NCBI GenBank assembly: GCA_963682175.1
Contig: OY821775.1
Span: 14,542,501 to 14,606,500, forward strand
From: Triglochin maritima
Lineage: Eukaryota; Streptophyta; Magnoliopsida; Alismatales; Juncaginaceae
Direction: 5' to 3'
Length of the DNA: 64,000 bases
Shown here: piece after piece, positions 57,333-64,000 of the stretch
Layout of the letters: every line of letters begins with the position of its first letter
Numbering within the stretch: the stretch's first letter is position 1
The notes under the pieces: generated by a model
Seen by the model: only the letters and a program-made list of their open reading frames with translations
What the model was told of the DNA's origin: nothing
Databases searched by the model: none
Position numbers and translations under genes: made by a program

Positions 57333-58031
57333 AACAATTATAATTATCGAGCAAACACAATGAGGTCATCTATCGCGTATCGCCGAGTACGATCGAGTAT
57401 CGTCCGACTCGGCTACTACCATCATCCATCACAGAAGGCAGATTCATCAAAACTTGAACAAACCAACAAAACACAACAAGACGTTGACAGATCTATTCGA
57501 AAAATGAAAGAAATTGCAACAAAGTAACACCCACATCAATTTTTACAATTTCACTTACCCATTTTCTTTGTTGACAGGTCTCTCCACCAAGAACACTAAA
57601 ACAACTTGTGCATTTCAACGAGGGTCCAACGGAAGGCCAAAGGGAACGATCTCACCTCGATAATGACTATTGTGGGGTCGATCTAGTCTTCACTCCCCAC
57701 TTAAAAATCTAAGCTCGATGCGCCTGAAAGAGAGAACGAAAGAAAGACTTCCAAGGAGAAAATGAGAGAGAGGGGGAATAGTCGATTTAGGCGAGGGTAG
57801 TTTGGGGAGACGTGGATAAGCATATTTTTCAAAAGATGTCAAAGTGAGGGATTTTTAAGAAGTGGGACATATAAAGTCAAAATTTTATTTTAAAATACCT
57901 TACACATTACATATATCAAAATCATGAATTTTAAAACAATTTACACACATATATATAATATAAATATTTTATGAGTTTTTAAAAAAATTTGGGGAGGGGG
58001 GAAGGGGGAACGGGGGTCCACCAATATGTGT
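57333..58031 (-). other. Presumed 5' leader and promoter side of the MULE
   Basis: Minus-strand sequence from about 57850 to 57555 is CT-rich (TCGTTCTCTCTTTCAGGCGC) and ends AAAATGGGTAAGTGAAA, a good splice donor. Together with the acceptor at 48521 it would form a 5'-UTR intron of the MURA gene. Terminal repeats of the MULE were not identified. 57860-58031 is AT-rich with a G-run (57990-58010). Confidence 0.45.
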
Positions 58032-58775
58032 CATTAAGTGTATTAATATTTAATGAAAATTTTGCAGAATCACTCTGAATAAACTCAAAATTCATAAAAT
58101 TCATTAACTGTGTTGTAAAAATTACAAACAATTACTCAAATAGTTTATCTACACTTGCTCCTCTCTCATCTCTTTTTTTCCTCTCACTAAACATAATGGT
58201 TGAGTAAGTAAACAAACGAAATCCGATGCTTTTTATATTTTTTTAAAAATACAAAATAATTATTTATTTTGATAAATATATATTTTCTAATAAAAAAATA
58301 TTTTTTATATAAAATATTTTTGGAAAAATATTTATTTGTTTGTACAAAACTTCTTTTATAAATTATCAAATTCTTTATTAAATATATTAAAAACTCTTGT
58401 ATTTTAAATCAGATAAATAAAAATAAACAGTTTTTAGAGGAAATTTTGTTATGAAAGATAAATACTTTTTAGAAAAACAATTAATATAAAAAAAATATTT
58501 ATTAGAAAAATATTTATTATCAAAAAGTAATTAATTACTTTGTATTTTTAAAATATAAAATTATCGTATTGTATTACTTTAGTAACTTGGGTCATTAAGT
58601 CTTGTGAGAGAAAAAGAAAAGATGAGAGAGAAAAGATAGGGATGAGATGGTGTGTAGATAAATTATTTGAGTAATTATTTGTAATTTTATAACGCATATA
58701 ATGTATTTTATGAATTCCGATTTTATTCACGGTGATTCTGTAAGTTTCTATTAAATATTAATATACTTAACGAAT
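58032..58775. repeat. Large AT-rich foldback element
   Basis: The left arm from CATTAAGTGTATTAATATT (58032) is an inverted copy of the right arm ending AATATTAATATACTTAACG (about 58775). Similarity extends about 200 bp (AATTACTCAAATA, GTTTATCTACAC, TCTCATC). The central part (58230-58560) is also self-complementary and A/T-rich, so nearly the whole 740 bp can fold. No coding and no clear TSD. Confidence 0.75.
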
Positions 58776-59911
58776 GTTAACAAAGAAATTAACGGTTTGC
58801 TAACAGAATGACGTTGGAAAAAAATTAACGACATTATGACAAGTTTTTTGGTTTTTCTATAACATTAAGTCAAATCGTTACTTTCAGATGGTATAAAACT
58901 AATTTCGATGTTTGTTAGTGGTACCCAAGCAATTCACCCAAACTCTTGTTTTTTACGGTCAAACAAACGTGACTTTCAGCAAAAAATGGTTGATTACGGA
59001 CATATTAATTTGCTAGCTCAAAACAGCATTAGTGGAGATGAATGTAGAGGAATAACACGAGATAAAAAGACTCTGGGAGAGTACACATGAAACAAACACA
59101 TAATAGCTTTCTGCCAAACATCATAACATGTGGCTGTATAAACGATATCATATATGTAAGCCTTTATTGATAATATAGTTCCCTTTTGCAAAAGAAAAAG
59201 ACATGATATATGCTAATCAAGTTTATATGTCTAGAAAGAGCTGGAAGAAGATGGCGTGGTTGGCCAAGGATCAAAAGCCGAGAGAGCATTGGACATGTGA
59301 TGCATTCGATTTGAAAAAACTAGTTAGACTCAACCCACAAAATCCACCCAGTTGGATCTGGGTTGGGTTGTATTTTTGAACACGTTTACAAATTAAAACC
59401 CACGAATCCACCGACCCGCTCTTAACAAGTTAGGGGTCGGTTATGGTCGAGCAAAAACCCAAACCCGTCAACCCATCGATCTGCTGAAACAAAATAATGA
59501 TGTATATTATTAATATTATACACACTTATATATATGTAAATAAGTCTAATTAGTTATAGTTAAATACCAAAATTACTCAGTAACATATTCTTAAACAATT
59601 GTTATGACTTGTGAATATCTCATGTGTTATTAATCATGTTTTTTCTAACAAATATTCTCATTTGAGCTAATTTTATGAATATTTATACAGTAAAAACACT
59701 GATATTTATTATTTTTAAAAATGATTCGCGAACCCACCAACCTGCTTTGTCATCCCTCTAAGGAGATGAGTTGCGGGGCGGGTCATTGTTTTTCTGAAAT
59801 GTGTTTTGAATGCCCTGTAACGCTAATTTCCGACAGGTCAGACACAGATCGACCTCGATCTACCCAGAACTTAGACTAATTATTTACACACTTACTCAAA
59901 ATTAGACTCAT
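58776..59911. other. Non-coding region with a possible old MITE
   Basis: No gene. At 59335-59780 both ends carry GGGTTGGGT / AACCCGTCAACCC and GAACCCACCAACC type sequence, as in common degraded plant MITEs. Termini could not be fixed. The rest is AT-rich. Confidence 0.4.
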
Positions 59912-60181
59912 TTAGGGCTGAGCATCAGTCCGGTTCGGACCGGACCGGAAAAAAAATTCAGGTCCGGACCGAAAACCGGACCGGATCGGAAAAAATTTGA
60001 AAGGTCGGACCGGTTCGGTCCGGTCCGGTCCAAAAACCCAATTTTTTACCTTAATTTTAAAAAAAAATTGGACCGAACCGGATCGGATCCAAATTTTTTG
60101 TTTCGGTCCGGACCGGAACCCGGACCGGTTGGTTCCGGTCCGGTCCAAAAACCCGGACCGGACTGGATTTTGCTCACCCCT
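59912..60181. mobile_element. hAT-like MITE, TSD AGACTCAT
   Basis: About 270 bp with ends TTAGGGCTGAGCA and TGCTCACCCCT, flanked by AGACTCAT (59904-59911 and 60182-60189). The interior is filled with GGTCCGGACCGG and GGACCGGTTCGGTCCGG motifs, like the MITE at 23987. The open frames across it are artefacts of this repeat. Confidence 0.88.
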
Positions 60182-60949
60182 AGACTCATCTGTGGACTCA
60201 CGCTCGTGGATGTTCCTCCGTTACCTAACACTATGGGGTTTTCGCATAAACAGGTCTGCTCCACTCATTTAGCCAACTGACACATCACACAAGCGCTCGA
60301 CATTTTGCAGATTCATCTGGTTCAAATCACCTAGATGTCCTGACAACTCAAGACAAAATTATCCTGTCATCGTACGAACGTGGGATATGTCCAGATTTCA
60401 TCTTTATTTTCTACTGGAAATAGAATATTCTACTCCTTCACAATAGATGTACGGTTTCGATATATCTGCAACTACGATCCTGAGTGTCACGTAGTATGTG
60501 ATAGGTTTCCTTCTTTTTGGACTATGAATATAATATTCAGATGTATCTGAATATCGACTACGTGCATTCACCTATTATATTTATATCTGATAAATTCATA
60601 TGGAAAGTAGCAACTAGTGAGATAGTAAATGCGTTGGTACATCTTTGCGTCCCCCATTTTAAAGTTTTCTAGTGAAAAGTTTCGTTCATAGATAACTCCC
60701 AAAGCACTCGTGTGATCACATCCGTCAAACGTCAATCCACGCAAATTAACTGTCTGACAAGATTAAATCAAATCCAACAAGGAGCTATATCAAGAGTGAG
60801 AGTTTTCAATGGAGGGAAGTTTTTTTCACGGTGGAGTTCATCCCCACTACGGGTGGTGTTGGAGTCCAATGGAGAGTCTAAAATGGGAGTATGATTAACC
60901 CTATCTTAGGGTTGCTTTAACCAAATATTGCAAAACTTGATAGCTACGT
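60182..60949. other. Unassigned sequence
   Basis: No gene, repeat pair or mobile element end was recognised here. Confidence 0.5.
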
Positions 60950-62435
60950 GTTGTGGAATTTTAAATGTTCAAAATCACAAGTACACGATCGCGTTGAAGT
61001 AGTGGTAAGTACGTGTCGTTTCCACGAGAAGCAAGTGCGGGTCGTCATCGACCATACTCGAGTGGTGAAGAAAATGAAGAGTGAGTGTATCTACGCTAAA
61101 TGATGTTAATTACAATTTGTAAAATAAATACGACTAATCTTATAGCATGTGGAGAATGTGTGTAACAATGTAGATGTGTGACACATGTCTGTACAATTTT
61201 TCTCTCATGACATGAATAAATATGGATATCAATAATGATAATTATCCTGAGTGTGTTTCAATATAAATTAAGATTTATCACCATCATTAAACATACAAAA
61301 CACTACTTAAGATAATACCAAAGATAATCACATGCTCACATATCAATCTTATATTTTTATTTACTCGAAGTGGGTTCACTAACCAAAGCATGTAATAAGC
61401 ATCCATTAAGACCATTAATACATCAAATAGTGAGAAACTCATCAAAATAACTATATAAATCATTTGAAGCTCCAAAATTAAGATTAAAACACATATAAAT
61501 CTAACAACATTCACACTTCACATCATCCTCCACCCTCAATGTGGATGAATTACTCACTAATCATATTCATAATAAAGAAAAAAACAAAAAAAATAACACA
61601 TGAACAATTAAATAAAAAAAAATATAACCAAAGCAATTGAATAAAAATTGCATAAAACGAAAGACAAGAATATAAAGAATATGAAACTAAAACTTGATTA
61701 AGAAAAAAGCTTAGAAAATGATGTTTATCTTCTCATTCACTACACTACTAAGCAAGAAATAAAACCTACTACTATGCAAGAAAATAAAACTTACTCCAAG
61801 CAAGAAACAAAACCTCTTATGGGGAAGAAGGAAGGAAAAGAAGAATGGAAGGGTTACAAGTGTATTTATAGAATATTAGAAGGTCTAGGTTAATCTGGGC
61901 AAAATCAGACACTTGCAAATCACATCTGCAAATTCTGTAGTGCTCTGACCCGAATATTCAAGAAACTAGAGAAATTTGAGCGCAATATGACCAACCAGAT
62001 CAGCCAATGGTGGATCATTTGGGTTGGATCGACCCCAAATTTCTCCAGCAGCTTAAGTTAATTATTTACACATGTGGGGTGCACCGAGACCGTTGGTTGA
62101 ACACGTTTGGTTTTAATTGTTGAATTACTTTTCAGGTTCATGAGATTATGGATATTTGCGACCAACATATTTTCTTTATGATCAGGTCCCTCTGAGTTTT
62201 CACTAATGTCTTTCTTAACTTGCAATACGATCCTTGATCATTACAAACATGTCCAGAAGGCTTCCAAATCAGTCTTTTCTTCTTGCATTTAGGTCTTTTT
62301 CGTTTCATTTTTCTTCTTAATTACCTTAACTCTAAAATGTATGAAACAAATACCCGAGTAGTACAAATATGGGGTGAAATATTAAAGAATATATAACATA
62401 AATGTAGTGTATGATACACTACCAATCACTACAAA
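60950..62435 (+). repeat. Family F repeat, uninterrupted copy
   Basis: This copy keeps the full order: GTTCAAAATCACAAGTAC, ACGAGAAGCAAGTGCGGGTC, GTGGATGAATTACTCACTAA, CAAGTGTATTTATAGAATAT, CTTCTTGCATTTAGGTC and TGTATGATACACTACCAATC. It serves as the reference for reading the nest at 22229-27372. No protein is encoded. Confidence 0.65.
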
Positions 62436-62511
62436 ATGGCTAATTTTTTTCCTTTCTAGAGGCTTATGTTTATCGTATATGTGTATCATATATATATATA
62501 TATGTATATGT

Positions 62512-62545
<34 letters not shown>

Positions 62546-63381
62546 ATCATCTGTATGTATGTATGCTCTGTAAAATAATAAAAACAATAAATGTTTTGTA
62601 AAAGATAGAAAAATATACATTTTCCTTAATTAGTAGGTCTTAGTCAGATTAGTAAATAAGATGCCGATCCATGAAATTTGGGAAAGCATAGTGCAAAAGA
62701 AACCTGTTTATACTTTAAAAAAATTGTTTACATGACCGGCATTTAGAAAACCAAAAGTGTATGCTTTGCACGTGAAATTTATTATTGAAATGAGTATTTC
62801 TTGTAATTTGATTAACAGATGTTGTCTAAATGAAACTTGATAGTATTTCTCCACATCAGCCTTAAAGCAATTAATTTTTATTTTTATTTTTTGGTGTGAC
62901 GAAATGACAAAAAAAAAATGATGCATCTTCTCTTTTATAAGAAGTATATAGAAAAATATATAGAGGGTGTTAATTTTTTTAAAATTAATGCAAATTGACG
63001 GAATAATAACTTACATTCTTGCTTTTATAGTCTACTATATATGCACTTAAATATATATGTGTGTGTGATTGATAGTGTATTTCCTGGTGGTTGTGATAAA
63101 TGAATCCTTGGGATTAGAGTTCTAAATCGTATTCGTCTCGTGTAAATATCTTATGCTAATAGGATCTCTTCTTACCTATACTCGGACCTGATAAGATGTC
63201 GTGTCTTTATATCGATACTCATACTCGACACCATATGATATCACATATACACAATATTACTAGTTATTTACACGATTTCTTAATCATGTCAAGTTACTCA
63301 AAACAAACATGACACGATAAAGTACACAAATTCAGGATGTTTACAGGAAAAAATGATTTTTACACGAATTTACTTGAAGGA
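62436..63381. other. AT-rich spacer with a (TA)n tract
   Basis: A TATATG/TATA tract spans about 62487-62548. The rest is AT-rich without genes; 63110-63380 holds CTCGTGTAAA/GACACGATAA-type sequence similar to that left of element B. Confidence 0.6.
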
Positions 63382-64000
63382 CACTAGTGCAAAATAGTCT
63401 TTACTCGTCGCCCATTAGATGTCGGTTGTTATAACAGCCGACGTTTAGTTGGGCGAAGATAGCACAGACATCGGTCGTTACCAAGGCCGACATCTATGGG
63501 GTACTATAGACGTCGGGTGTTTGAATACCCATTGCATCCGACGTCTATATCTTATAGACGTCGGTTGTTGGAATACTCATTGCATCCGACGTCTATACCC
63601 TATAGACGTCGGATGTTATGGACAACAGACCTCTATACCCCATGCACATAGACGTCGTGGGTATAGACGTCGGCTGTCCATAACATCCGACGTCTATAGG
63701 TCTTAAAGAAATCGAACAGTTGCGTTTTCTGTCATTCATTCTAGACGAAACCCAACCAAACCCTAGTCGTTCCGCGACCGAACCCTCCTCCGCGACCGAT
63801 CTCCGGCACCGCAGCGACATCCCAACCTCTCCTCCCGTTCTCCGACCCTCTCCTCCGTCTTCCTTCACATCCCTAACCACCGGAAGAGTTTCGTTTAGTT
63901 TTGATTGGTTTAGTTTCGGATTTTTGGGGGAGTAATGATTCTTTTCTTTCTTGGTAAACTTCTCCTCTCGTTCGGATCCAACATTTCAATTTTTGTTCGT
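63382..64000 (+). mobile_element. CACTA element C, 5' end only
   Basis: CACTAGTGCAAAATAG at 63382 begins the element. Subterminal repeats with core ATAGACGTCGG and its inverse run to about 63700, followed by the CT-rich leader with AGACGAAACCCAACCAAACC. The leader aligns closely with 150-345 of element A. The rest lies right of the window. Confidence 0.9.

Noticed and set aside
59912..60181. Arg/Gly/Pro/Asp-rich open frames on both strands resembling a repetitive protein.
   Set aside because: They are translations of GGTCCGGACCGG repeats in a MITE with an exact 8-bp TSD.

Overview
This window looks like intergenic chromatin from a flowering plant, most likely a eudicot. It is AT-rich and has plant introns, a CYP96A-type cytochrome P450, fragments of plant-specific genes (CBF/DREB1, MOT1-type molybdate transporter, cytosolic pyruvate kinase), and plant families of CACTA, Mutator, hAT-type and LTR elements. 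I see only one gene that looks intact: the intronless P450 on the minus strand at 30178-31788. Nearly everything else with a recognisable origin is transposon-derived, and much of it is nested.

Layout. 1-4906: a CACTA element (A) with a frameshifted TNP2 transposase and a Ulp1 tail; its first ~120 bp lie left of the window. 4907-6033: spacer with a pol III-like box pair and a snRNA-type promoter-like motif. 6034-12465: CACTA element B (broken TNP2, then PF03004-like, DUF8039-like and Ulp1 segments). It is joined at about 12465 to an oppositely oriented CACTA element D whose terminus is at 22228. D is interrupted by a solo LTR (13460-15668, TSD TTTTC) and by a CACTG-ended element (15823-21566, TSD GGT). 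The CACTG element carries an exon-intron-exon fragment of pyruvate kinase and is itself interrupted by a Pack-MULE (16608-18429) with a CBF/DREB1 fragment. 22229-27372: an unclassified repeat (family F), interrupted by an inverted F copy and by a solo LTR (24495-26504, TSD CTACT). 27424-27770: a MOT1 fragment. 28135-28622: a foldback element. 30074-31871: the P450 gene with its flanks.

32765-35560: an old LTR carrying a 2.2-kb solo LTR (33147-35338, TSD CTCAC). 38541-39489: a remnant resembling Ulp1-type transposon proteins. 39465-42240: a second copy of the 24495 LTR family. 42923-44385: solo LTR, TSD CAATA. 46190-48503: a decayed MURA transposase whose 5' leader appears to lie at 57540-57850. 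The intervening sequence holds a solo LTR (48719-57327, TSD CTTTA) split by a hAT-like MITE, another solo LTR of the same family in inverted orientation, and a gag-only SIRE-like retrotransposon (51989-57214, TSD GTTAG). 58032-58775: a second foldback. 59912-60181: a hAT-like MITE. 60950-62435: another F copy. From 63382: the 5' end of a third CACTA element related to A.

The most unusual signal is a 10-bp palindrome, CGGTNNACCG (mostly CGGTCGACCG), present in arrays of about 3 to 15 copies in four LTR groups. In the groups whose orientation is clear, the array lies upstream of a TATA box, that is, in U3. This looks like a shared cis-regulatory design. Eight insertions were delimited by TG...CA ends or terminal inverted repeats with target-site duplications, so much of the nesting order can be read from the sequence. 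Copy numbers, similarities and family names were judged by eye, with no database search.
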